From Mycolicibacterium sp. P1-5 (GTDB taxonomy: Bacteria > Actinomycetota > Actinomycetes > Mycobacteriales > Mycobacteriaceae): DNA of 64,000 bases. The stretch spans positions 160,180 to 224,179 of the forward strand of contig NZ_NPKT01000006.1 of assembly GCF_008329565.1 (NCBI RefSeq). The letters run 5' to 3'. This document shows positions 56,998-64,000 of the stretch, piece by piece (the first letter of the stretch is position 1; every line of letters begins with the position of its first letter). The position numbers and the translations under genes are program-made. The notes beneath the pieces were generated by a model. It made no database searches, had not been told where the DNA came from, and saw only the letters and a list, made by a program, of their open reading frames with translations.

Positions 56998-58764
56998 ATG
57001 GCCGTCTCCGTCCAGATGCCGGCACTCGGTGAGAGCGTCACCGAGGGGACCGTCACCCGGTGGCTGAAGCAAGAGGGCGACACCGTCGAGGTCGACGAGC
57101 CGCTTCTTGAGGTGTCCACCGACAAGGTCGACACGGAGATTCCCTCCCCCGCATCTGGTGTGCTGACGAAGATCGTTGCCCAAGAGGACGACACGGTCGA
57201 GGTCGGTGGCGAGCTCGGAGTGATCGGCGACGCCGGCGAAGAAGCCGAGTCCGCCCCAGCCGAGGACGAAAAGCCCGCCGAGGAGCCGGCGGCCGAGCCC
57301 GAGACGGCCTCCGAAGAGACCGACGCCGAGCCTGAGCCTGAGCCTGAACCCGAGCCCGAGCCCGAACAGCCGGCCGCGAAGTCATCGGGGTCGTCGGGCT
57401 CGGCGACGCCGGTGGTGATGCCCGAACTCGGCGAGTCCGTCACCGAGGGCACCGTGACTCGCTGGCTGAAAAAGGTCGGCGACTCCGTCGACGTCGACGA
57501 GCCACTGGTCGAGGTGTCCACCGACAAGGTCGACACCGAGATCCCCTCGCCGGTGGCGGGGACGCTGCTGTCCATCACCGCAGAGGAGGACGACACCGTC
57601 GCCGTCGGTGGCGAGCTGGCCAAGATCGGAGACGCCGACGCCGAAGCCGCGCCCGAGGCGGAGTCGAAGCCCGAACCCAAGCCGGAGCCGAAGTCCGAGC
57701 CGAAGCCCGAGCCCGAGGCAGAACCGAAGCCAGAGCCCAAGCCGGAACCCAAGCCAGTGCCCAAACAGGCACCCGCCCCGGCCGCGGCCGAGGATGGCGA
57801 GGCAGGAGATGGCAGTCCCTACGTCACGCCTCTGGTGCGAAAGCTGGCCGCCGAGAATGGGATTGACCTCGCCAGCATCAAGGGCACCGGCGTCGGCGGT
57901 CGCATCCGCAAGCAGGATGTGCTGGCCGCCGCGGACGCCAAAAACTCGAAGCCCGAGCAGGCCGCCGAGGCTCCCGCCAAGGCGCCGGCAGCGTCCGTCG
58001 CACCGGCTGACACCGGCACCAGCTCGTCGCCGTTGGCACACCTGCGCGGGACGACGCAGAAGGCCAACCGGATCCGCCAGCTGACCGCGAAGAAGACCCG
58101 CGAGTCACTGCAGGCAACCGCGCAGCTGACCCAGACCCACGAGGTCGACATGAGCAAGATCGTGGCGCTGCGGGCTCGCGCCAAGAACGACTTCGCCGAG
58201 CGCGAAGGCGTGAACCTGACGTACCTGCCGTTCATCGCGCGTGCGGTGATCGACGCGCTGAAGGTGCACCCGAACGTCAACGCCAGCTACAACGAGGACA
58301 CCAAGGAGATCACCTACTACGACGCCGAGCACCTCGGGTTCGCCGTCGACACCGAGCAGGGTCTGCTCTCGCCGGTGATCCACAACGCCGGTGATCTCTC
58401 GCTGGCCGGGTTGGCCCGCGCTATCAACGACATCGCCGCCCGCGCCCGCTCCGGTGATCTCAAGCCCGACGAGCTGTCCGGCGGTACGTTCACGATCACC
58501 AACATCGGCAGCCAGGGCGCCCTGTTCGACACCCCGATCCTGGTGCCGCCGCAGGCCGCGATGTTGGGCACCGGCGCGATCGTCAAGCGTCCCCGCGTGA
58601 TCGTCGACGATATCGGAAACGAGTCGATCGGCGTGCGCTCCATCTGCTACCTGCCGCTCACCTACGATCACCGGCTGATCGACGGCGCGGATGCCGGCCG
58701 ATTCCTGACCACCGTCAAGCGGCGTCTCGAAGAAGGGGCATTCGAGGCCGACCTGGGCTTGTGA
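56998..58764 (+). CDS. dlaT: Dihydrolipoamide acyltransferase (E2) DlaT with two lipoyl domains
   Basis: E2 core of the pyruvate dehydrogenase and, in mycobacteria, of the peroxynitrite reductase/peroxidase system. The 588-residue protein has two nearly identical lipoyl domains with lipoyl lysines at K43 and K177 ([12 protein letters not shown] in each). Each is followed by a charged linker of repeated EP or KPEP units. The E1/E3-binding domain is at about 274-310, and the catalytic domain ends with the [14 protein letters not shown] histidine motif. CGAGGGAG lies before the ATG. lipB and lipA nearby make and attach its cofactor. Confidence 0.95.
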   Translation: MAVSVQMPALGESVTEGTVTRWLKQEGDTVEVDEPLLEVSTDKVDTEIPSPASGVLTKIVAQEDDTVEVGGELGVIGDAGEEAESAPAEDEKPAEEPAAEPETASEETDAEPEPEPEPEPEPEQPAAKSSGSSGSATPVVMPELGESVTEGTVTRWLKKVGDSVDVDEPLVEVSTDKVDTEIPSPVAGTLLSITAEEDDTVAVGGELAKIGDADAEAAPEAESKPEPKPEPKSEPKPEPEAEPKPEPKPEPKPVPKQAPAPAAAEDGEAGDGSPYVTPLVRKLAAENGIDLASIKGTGVGGRIRKQDVLAAADAKNSKPEQAAEAPAKAPAASVAPADTGTSSSPLAHLRGTTQKANRIRQLTAKKTRESLQATAQLTQTHEVDMSKIVALRARAKNDFAEREGVNLTYLPFIARAVIDALKVHPNVNASYNEDTKEITYYDAEHLGFAVDTEQGLLSPVIHNAGDLSLAGLARAINDIAARARSGDLKPDELSGGTFTITNIGSQGALFDTPILVPPQAAMLGTGAIVKRPRVIVDDIGNESIGVRSICYLPLTYDHRLIDGADAGRFLTTVKRRLEEGAFEADLGL

Positions 58765-58768
58765 CGCG

Positions 58769-59677
58769 ATGGGCCAACCTGTAGTCGCGATCGCCGGTTC
58801 GTCCGGTCTCATCGGCTCTGCGCTGGTGTCAGCGCTGCGCGCCGCCGATCACCGGGTGCTGCGCATCGTGCGCCGTGCGCCGGCCAACGGTGACGAGCTG
58901 CACTGGAATCCGGACAGCGGCGAGTTCGATCCTTCCTGTCTCGAGGGCGTCGATGCGGTGATCAACCTGTGCGGCGTCGGCGTCGGCGACAAACGATGGT
59001 CGGGTTCCTTCAAACAGAGCCTGCGCGACAGCCGCATCGGACCCACCGAGGTGATCGCGGCGGCGGTTGCCGACGCCGGGGTGCCGACGCTCATCAATGC
59101 CAGCGCGGTGGGCTACTACGGCAATACCGGCGAACGCGTCGTCGACGAAACCGCCCCTGCCGGAGGCGAATTCCTGTCCCGGCTGTGCCTGGACTGGGAG
59201 GCCGCCGCGTTGGCCGCCGAAGACGCAGGCGCCCGGGTGGTGCTGGCCCGCTCGGGTCTTGTGCTCTCTCCCGGCGGCGGCGTGCTGTCCCGGCTGCGGC
59301 CGCTGTTCAGCCTGGGTCTGGGCGCCCGGCTCGGCAACGGCAGGCAGTACATGGCGTGGATCAGCCTGGAGGACGAGGTCCGCGGGCTGCTGTTCGCGAT
59401 CGACAACAGCGACCTGTCGGGTCCGGTGAACTTCACCGGACCGGCACCGGTGACCAATTCGGAGTTCACCGCCGCGCTGGGCCGGGCGTTGAATCGGCCG
59501 ACCCTGCTGCAGGTGCCCGGGTTCGCGCTGCGCACCCTGCTCGGTGAGTTCGCCGATGAGGGGCTGCTCGACGGTCAGCGGGCGATCCCCGCCGCCCTGG
59601 AGCGGGCCGGGTTCGTCTTCCATCACAACACCATCGGTGAGGCGCTGGCCTACGCCACGACGTCCGCTCAGAACTAG
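58769..59677 (+). CDS. TIGR01777 family NAD(P)-dependent sugar epimerase-like protein (SDR39U1-like)
   Basis: A 302-residue extended SDR of the SDR39U1/YfcH type. The N-terminus [19 protein letters not shown] is the dinucleotide-binding motif. [13 protein letters not shown] and [11 protein letters not shown] are family hallmarks, the latter carrying the YY pair in place of a standard YxxxK. A C-terminal DUF1731-type region closes the protein (the [20 protein letters not shown] stretch). Its substrate is unknown. The ATG follows the dlaT stop by four bases, and lipB follows 13 bases later, as in M. tuberculosis (Rv2216). Confidence 0.9.
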   Translation: MGQPVVAIAGSSGLIGSALVSALRAADHRVLRIVRRAPANGDELHWNPDSGEFDPSCLEGVDAVINLCGVGVGDKRWSGSFKQSLRDSRIGPTEVIAAAVADAGVPTLINASAVGYYGNTGERVVDETAPAGGEFLSRLCLDWEAAALAAEDAGARVVLARSGLVLSPGGGVLSRLRPLFSLGLGARLGNGRQYMAWISLEDEVRGLLFAIDNSDLSGPVNFTGPAPVTNSEFTAALGRALNRPTLLQVPGFALRTLLGEFADEGLLDGQRAIPAALERAGFVFHHNTIGEALAYATTSAQN

Positions 59678-59690
59678 TACCGTCGACTGG

Positions 59691-60365
59691 GTGCGGGAAT
59701 CCATCCGGTCGAGCTCAGCGGCCGTGCAGGTGCGCCAGCTGGGCACCCTTGACTACCTGGATGGCTGGCAGCTGCAGCGCGAACTGGCCGACGCCCGCGT
59801 CGCCGGCGGACCCGACACCATGCTGCTGCTGGAACACCCTGCGGTCTACACCGCCGGTAAGCGCACCGAAGCGCACGAACGGCCGATGGACGGCACGCCC
59901 GTCGTCGACACCGATCGCGGCGGCAAGATCACCTGGCACGGCCCAGGGCAGCTGGTCGGCTATCCGGTCATCGGACTGGCCGAGCCGCTTGATGTAGTGA
60001 ATTACGTTCGGCGCCTTGAAGAGTCGCTCATCTCGGTGTGCGCCGATTACGGCCTGGAAGCCGGCCGCGTCGCGGGCCGTTCCGGGGTGTGGCTGCCCCC
60101 TGACAGCCTGCGTCCGGCCCGCAAGATCGCCGCGGTCGGCATCCGGGTGGCCCGCAGCACCACGCTGCACGGTTTTGCGTTGAACTGCGACTGCGATCTC
60201 GGCGCGTATTCGGCGATCGTTCCGTGCGGAATCACCGATGCCGGGGTGACTTCGCTGACGGCTGAACTGGGCCGCCACGTCGGCATCGACGACGTCCGCG
60301 GCCGGGTCGCCGACGCGGTGTGTGACGCCCTCGACGGCCGCCTGCCCGTAAGCTCGACTACGTGA
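59691..60365 (+). CDS. lipB: Lipoyl (octanoyl) transferase LipB
   Basis: Transfers octanoate from acyl carrier protein to lipoyl domains. The 224-residue protein has [36 protein letters not shown], the catalytic lysine in [10 protein letters not shown], and the catalytic cysteine Cys179 in IVPCGITD. The GTG at 59691 follows TACCGT by seven bases, consistent with a leaderless transcript. Its stop overlaps the lipA start as GTGA, so the two are coupled. Confidence 0.95.
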   Translation: MRESIRSSSAAVQVRQLGTLDYLDGWQLQRELADARVAGGPDTMLLLEHPAVYTAGKRTEAHERPMDGTPVVDTDRGGKITWHGPGQLVGYPVIGLAEPLDVVNYVRRLEESLISVCADYGLEAGRVAGRSGVWLPPDSLRPARKIAAVGIRVARSTTLHGFALNCDCDLGAYSAIVPCGITDAGVTSLTAELGRHVGIDDVRGRVADAVCDALDGRLPVSSTT

Positions 60366-61315
60366 CTGTCACTGCTGGGGACAATGTCGCCGGCCCGGCG
60401 GCTCCAGAAGGCCGCAAGCTGCTGCGCCTGGAGGTCCGCAATGCGGAGACCCCGATCGAGCGCAAGCCGCCGTGGATCAAGACCCGCGCCCGAATGGGTC
60501 CGGAGTACACCGCGCTGAAGAGCCTGGTGCGCCGCGAGGGGTTGCACACGGTCTGCGAGGAAGCTGGTTGCCCCAACATCTTCGAGTGTTGGGAGGACCG
60601 GGAGGCGACGTTCCTCATCGGTGGTGAGCAATGCACTCGACGCTGTGACTTCTGCCAGATCGACACCGGCAAGCCCGCCGAACTGGATCGCGACGAGCCG
60701 CGCCGAGTGGCCGAGAGCGTGGCCGCGATGGGGCTGCGCTACGCGACGGTGACCGGGGTGGCCCGCGACGACCTGCCCGACGGCGGTGCGTGGCTCTACG
60801 CCGAGACGGTCCGCGCCATCAAGGCACTGAACCCGGCCACCGGCGTGGAGCTGTTGGCCCCGGACTTCAACGGTGAGCCCGCACTCCTGGACGAGGTCTT
60901 CGCGGCGCGCCCAGAAGTGTTCGCGCACAACGTCGAAACGGTGCCGCGGATCTTCAAGCGAATCCGGCCGGCATTCCGCTATCAACGCAGCCTCGATGTG
61001 CTGACCGCCGCCCACGCGGCCGGCCTGGTCACCAAGAGCAATCTGATCCTGGGTATGGGCGAGACCATCGACGAGGTGCACACCGCACTGGCCGATCTGC
61101 ACGGCGCCGGCTGCGACATCGTCACGATCACCCAGTACCTGCGGCCGTCGGTGCGTCATCACCCGGTGGAGCGCTGGGTCAAGCCGGAGGAGTTCGTCGC
61201 GCTGGCCGAGTACGCCGAGGGGTTGGGTTTCGCAGGGGTGCTGTCCGGGCCGTTGGTTCGGTCCTCCTACCGCGCCGGCCGGCTGTATCAACAGGCCGCG
61301 GCGGCATCGCGGTGA
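60362..61315 (+). CDS. lipA: Lipoyl synthase LipA (radical SAM)
   Basis: Inserts two sulfurs into the octanoyl chain made by LipB. The 317-residue protein has both 4Fe-4S motifs: the auxiliary cluster cysteines in [12 protein letters not shown] (Cys65, 70, 76) and the radical [11 protein letters not shown] (about 91-98). The C-terminal RSSY element is also present. The GTG overlaps the lipB stop by four bases. An A-type Fe-S carrier encoded at 46.4 kb could serve it. Confidence 0.96.
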   Translation: MTVTAGDNVAGPAAPEGRKLLRLEVRNAETPIERKPPWIKTRARMGPEYTALKSLVRREGLHTVCEEAGCPNIFECWEDREATFLIGGEQCTRRCDFCQIDTGKPAELDRDEPRRVAESVAAMGLRYATVTGVARDDLPDGGAWLYAETVRAIKALNPATGVELLAPDFNGEPALLDEVFAARPEVFAHNVETVPRIFKRIRPAFRYQRSLDVLTAAHAAGLVTKSNLILGMGETIDEVHTALADLHGAGCDIVTITQYLRPSVRHHPVERWVKPEEFVALAEYAEGLGFAGVLSGPLVRSSYRAGRLYQQAAAASR

Positions 61316-61340
61316 GCGCCCTTCCGTATTCTTGGTAGTT

Positions 61341-62093
61341 ATGGCGAAATCCCGTAGCGCCGCCGAGAACAAGGCGGCCAAGGCCGAGGCGAAAGCCGCC
61401 AGTAAGGTCGCGGCCAAGCAGCGCCGCAGCCAGCTGTGGCAGGCATTCCAGATGCAGCGCAAGGAAGACAAGCGGCTGCTCCCCTACATGATCGGTGCGT
61501 TCGTGCTGATCCTGGGAGCTTCGGTCGCTGCGGGCGTTGTTGCCGGCGGAATCACCATGTACATGCTGATCGTGCTGGGCGTTGTGCTCGGCGCGCTGGT
61601 GGCGTTCATCATCTTCGGGCGGCGCGCGCAGAAGTCGGTGTTCCGCAAGGCGGAGGGCCAGACCGGCGCGGCGGCCTGGGCGCTGGACAATTTGCGGGGC
61701 AAGTGGCGGGTGACGTCGGGCGTTGCGGCCACGGGGCACTTCGACGCCGTGCACCGGGTGATCGGACGGCCCGGCGTGATCTTCGTCGCTGAGGGCTCGC
61801 CCGCGCGGGTCCGACCGCTGCTGGCGCAGGAGAAGAAGCGCACCGCCCGTCTGGTCGGTGACGTCCCGATCTACGACGTGATCGTCGGCAACGGCGAAGG
61901 CGAGGTGCCGCTGTCGAAGCTGGAGCGGCATCTGACGAAACTGCCGGCCAACATCACGGTCAAGCAGATGGACTCGCTGGAATCGAAGCTGGGCGCCCTG
62001 GGCTCTCGAATGGGTCCCGCCGCGATGCCCAAAGGTCCGATGCCCGCACAAGCCAAGATGAAAGGCGTGCAACGCACGGTGCGCAGGCGCTAA
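61341..62093 (+). CDS. DUF4191 membrane protein (Rv2219-like)
   Basis: A 250-residue protein of the DUF4191 family. A lysine/alanine-rich N-terminus (1-48) precedes two membrane helices (about 50-70 and 73-95). A cytoplasmic domain of about 130 residues then contains GVIFVAEGSPARVRPLLAQE and the basic C-terminal tail. The ATG at 61341 (MAKSRSAAENKAAK) gives the same length I recall for Rv2219. It follows lipA closely. In M. tuberculosis this neighbourhood leads to glnA1, which is not reached here. Confidence 0.87.
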   Translation: MAKSRSAAENKAAKAEAKAASKVAAKQRRSQLWQAFQMQRKEDKRLLPYMIGAFVLILGASVAAGVVAGGITMYMLIVLGVVLGALVAFIIFGRRAQKSVFRKAEGQTGAAAWALDNLRGKWRVTSGVAATGHFDAVHRVIGRPGVIFVAEGSPARVRPLLAQEKKRTARLVGDVPIYDVIVGNGEGEVPLSKLERHLTKLPANITVKQMDSLESKLGALGSRMGPAAMPKGPMPAQAKMKGVQRTVRRR

Positions 62094-62201
62094 GAGCTGT
62101 CTCGGGGGGACGCTATCTGTACTGCATGTGAGTGGGCGCCGCACTTCAGCGCCCTGGGAGCCGGGGTTCTGACGCGGCGCACGGCGCTGCGTGCCGCTGC
62201 C

Positions 62202-63905
62202 GTGACAGCGGTCGCGACGGCAGCGGTGGCCTGCGGCGGTAAGCAGCCCGCGACGGGGGCTTACGCCGACGTCGTGTTTCGGGGTGGACGGATCTACACG
62301 GTCTCGCCGCACCAGCCGTGGGCGCAGACAGTGGCCGTCACGGGCAACACGATCTCCTACGTCGGGGACGAAGCCGGCGCGCATGCGCTCGCGGGTCCGG
62401 ACACGCATATCGTCGACCTCAAAGGCAACCTGATGTTGCCGGGGTTCGTCGAGGGGCACATCCATCCGTTCCTCGGCGCGTTCCTGACCAGTGGCGTCGA
62501 CCTGCAGGTGCCGACCGGTGAGGACGCACTGGCCGCGATCGCCGCGTACGCCAACGAGCACGCCGACGGTCCGGTGCGCGGATTCGGTTGGCGCGTGGAC
62601 ATGTTCGGGCCGGCTGGCCCCACTCGCCACGAGCTGGATCGGGTACTGCCCGACCGGCCCGGGTTCTTCTTCGCGATCGACGGTCACAGCATGTGGGCCA
62701 ACAGCAAGGCGTTGCAGATCGCCGGCGTCGGCCGCGACACCCCGGATCCGGTTCCTGGTTTCAGTTATTACATGCGCGACGAGCACGGTGAGCCCACCGG
62801 CTACATCCTCGAGGTCGACGCCGTGCTGGGCCTGGTGAACGCGGTCGAGCCGATCTCGCCGCAGTCGATGCAGGCGCTGCTGCAGACCTGGCTGCCAAAG
62901 GCCTCGGCGGCCGGTATCACCACCGTCTTCGATGCCGGGGTGCCTCCGATCGGTGACGATCAGGGCGCGCTGATCGCGCTGTACACCGATCTTGAGAAGC
63001 GCGGGGCGCTGCCGTTCCGGGTGGCGGCGTCCTACAGCGTGAAGGGGCCGCCGGTCGACGACGCGGCCGCGAGGCTGACCGATATCCGTAACCGGATCTC
63101 GACCGAGTTGGTCAGCGTCGGCGTGGTGAAGATCATTGGCGACGGGACGCAAGGCGGCTACACCGCGTGGCTGATCGAGCCGTACGCCGACAAACCCGAT
63201 TCCATCGGCGCATCGCCATTCACCGGCGAACAGTGGCACCAGCTGGTCCGGGAGGTCGATGCCGCGGGCTTCGACGTCCACGTGCACGCGTGCGGTGAGC
63301 ACACGGTTCGCACTGCGCTGGATGCGATCAAGGCGGCGATCGCGACGAACCCGCCGCGCGACCGCAGGCACACGATTGCACATCTGGTGTACGTCGAAGA
63401 TCCGGACAGTGAGCGATTCGCCCACCTGGGTGTGACGGGCCAGTTTTCGGCCAACTGGATGTCGGCTGATCCGGACACCCTGCAGAACATGGCCGCGCGC
63501 TACGGTCGGCCGCGGCAGGATCTGATGTATCGCCCGCAGGACATCCTGCGCTCCGGTGGCCGGATCTCCCTGGGCACCGACTGGCCGGCGGCGGGCTACT
63601 TCTCCACGTACGAGCCGCTCGATTCCATCCAGATCGGGGTGACCCGCCAGCTGATCGGACAACCCGATGCGCCCGTGCTGGCGCCCGCCGACCAGAAGCT
63701 CAGCGTCGCCGAGGCGGTTCATGCCAATACCATGGGCGCCGCCTACCAGATCCGGATGGACGACAAGGTCGGCTCCGTCGAGGTGGGCAAGCGCGCCGAC
63801 CTGATCGTGTTGGATACCAACATCTTCGAGATCGACCCGCACGACATCCACCGCGCGACCGTCACAATGACGATGATGAACGGTCAAGTCCGCCAACAGG
63901 CTTAG
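62202..63905 (+). CDS. Amidohydrolase 3 (YtcJ-like) family protein with a disturbed N-terminus
   Basis: Metal-dependent hydrolase of the YtcJ/amidohydrolase 3 type, 567 residues from the GTG at 62202. Metal-site motifs are EGHIHPF (His86, His88), KIIGDGTQGGYTAW, HVHACGE, HTIAHL and SLGTDWPA. The substrate is unknown. In frame upstream, without any ATG, GTG or TTG, the DNA encodes TRRTALRAAAVTAVATAAVAC, which looks like a twin-arginine signal with a lipobox. Translation may begin at CTG 62169. Alternatively, a GTG at 62128 (SGRRTSAPWEPG...) has lost one G in the run at 62163-62166, making this a frameshift. Confidence 0.85.
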   Translation: MTAVATAAVACGGKQPATGAYADVVFRGGRIYTVSPHQPWAQTVAVTGNTISYVGDEAGAHALAGPDTHIVDLKGNLMLPGFVEGHIHPFLGAFLTSGVDLQVPTGEDALAAIAAYANEHADGPVRGFGWRVDMFGPAGPTRHELDRVLPDRPGFFFAIDGHSMWANSKALQIAGVGRDTPDPVPGFSYYMRDEHGEPTGYILEVDAVLGLVNAVEPISPQSMQALLQTWLPKASAAGITTVFDAGVPPIGDDQGALIALYTDLEKRGALPFRVAASYSVKGPPVDDAAARLTDIRNRISTELVSVGVVKIIGDGTQGGYTAWLIEPYADKPDSIGASPFTGEQWHQLVREVDAAGFDVHVHACGEHTVRTALDAIKAAIATNPPRDRRHTIAHLVYVEDPDSERFAHLGVTGQFSANWMSADPDTLQNMAARYGRPRQDLMYRPQDILRSGGRISLGTDWPAAGYFSTYEPLDSIQIGVTRQLIGQPDAPVLAPADQKLSVAEAVHANTMGAAYQIRMDDKVGSVEVGKRADLIVLDTNIFEIDPHDIHRATVTMTMMNGQVRQQA

Positions 63906-64000
63906 AACGGTGGGGGTCGGTTGCGTTCGGCGACGTGGGTGTCGTTGAGTTTGCGTTCGGTGGTGATGCGTTGGGCGCGTTGGGTTGTGCGGGTTGTGCG
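63902..64000 (-). CDS. C-terminal end of a 13E12-type HNH endonuclease (DUF222 family), cut by the window edge
   Basis: The last 32 codons of a gene that enters from the right. The peptide ITTERKLNDTHVAERNRPPP ends in PPPF and a TAA. This is the usual C-terminus of mycobacterial 13E12-repeat/HNH proteins, with Thr/Arg-rich repeats before it. The stop overlaps the convergent amidohydrolase stop. Only the tail is visible, so completeness and HNH residues cannot be judged. These genes are often multicopy and lie in variable regions. Confidence 0.6.
   Translation of the reverse strand, partial: RTTRTTQRAQRITTERKLNDTHVAERNRPPPF

Noticed and set aside
61179..63896. 905-residue open frame on the minus strand opposite the amidohydrolase, DUF4191 protein and lipA end
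   Set aside because: It is antisense to three well-supported genes, has a His/Arg/Asp-rich composition typical of high-GC shadow frames, and shows no domain.

Overview
The window is a high-GC actinobacterial chromosome segment that reads as a Mycobacterium/Mycolicibacterium core region. The evidence is the gene order: a complete division and cell wall (dcw) cluster, then lppM, idsA2, mptA, pknL, aroG, mptC, fadD15, pimB', ripC, trpD, ctaE-qcrCAB, ctaC, asnB, adoK, cob genes, ilvE, gcvT, pepB, ephD, dlaT, lipB and lipA. This is close to the M. tuberculosis Rv2154c-Rv2219 order. Differences from that order suggest an environmental, rapid-growing relative: extra genes next to pimB' and at the right end, a cobU-cobT-cobS set, and no metF-like or adenylate cyclase gene at their usual places. 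No rRNA, tRNA, CRISPR array, insertion sequence or prophage was seen.

Layout. 1-10.8 kb (minus strand): mraZ, rsmH, ftsL, pbpB, murE, murF, mraY, murD and the start of ftsW, an almost gapless operon for peptidoglycan precursor synthesis and septation. It is headed by an array of 10-bp MraZ boxes. 11-17.3 kb: a DUF3040 membrane protein with its own intrinsic terminator, a GNAT acetyltransferase, lppM, idsA2, mptA, and the divergent pair of a DNA-binding protein and the kinase pknL. 17.3-24.8 kb: aroG, RNase AS, a membrane protein, mptC, an acyltransferase, and a compact minus-strand group with an ArsA-like ATPase and two START-like proteins. 24.9-31.5 kb: fadD15, a secreted protein, an acyltransferase-3 protein, pimB', a HExxH protein and ripC.

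31.6-34.8 kb: a small four-cysteine protein, a fused DEDDh/GIY-YIG nuclease with what looks like a complete PafBC-type DNA-damage promoter, and trpD. 34.9-42.5 kb: the respiratory bc1-aa3 genes (ctaE-qcrC-qcrA-qcrB rightward; ctaC, ctaF and mmpS3 leftward). 42.6-51 kb: asnB, adoK, a membrane protein, an A-type Fe-S carrier, glycerate kinase, a DUF3043 protein, and cobU-cobT-cobS. 51-62 kb: ilvE, gcvT, pepB, ephD, a small protein, dlaT, a TIGR01777 epimerase, lipB, lipA and a DUF4191 protein. Lipoate synthesis and attachment (lipB, lipA) lie beside two lipoate users (dlaT, and gcvT of the glycine cleavage system). 62-64 kb: an amidohydrolase with a disturbed N-terminus and the tail of a 13E12-type HNH protein.

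Many genes start at GTG, a few nucleotides downstream of a TANNNT element and without a Shine-Dalgarno sequence, as expected for mycobacterial leaderless transcripts. I found no large undescribed system. The most interesting signals are small: the DNA-damage promoter on the nuclease, the MraZ operator, a shared bidirectional -10 element, an apparent ATT start codon, a lost PknL phosphosite, and lineage-specific insertions.
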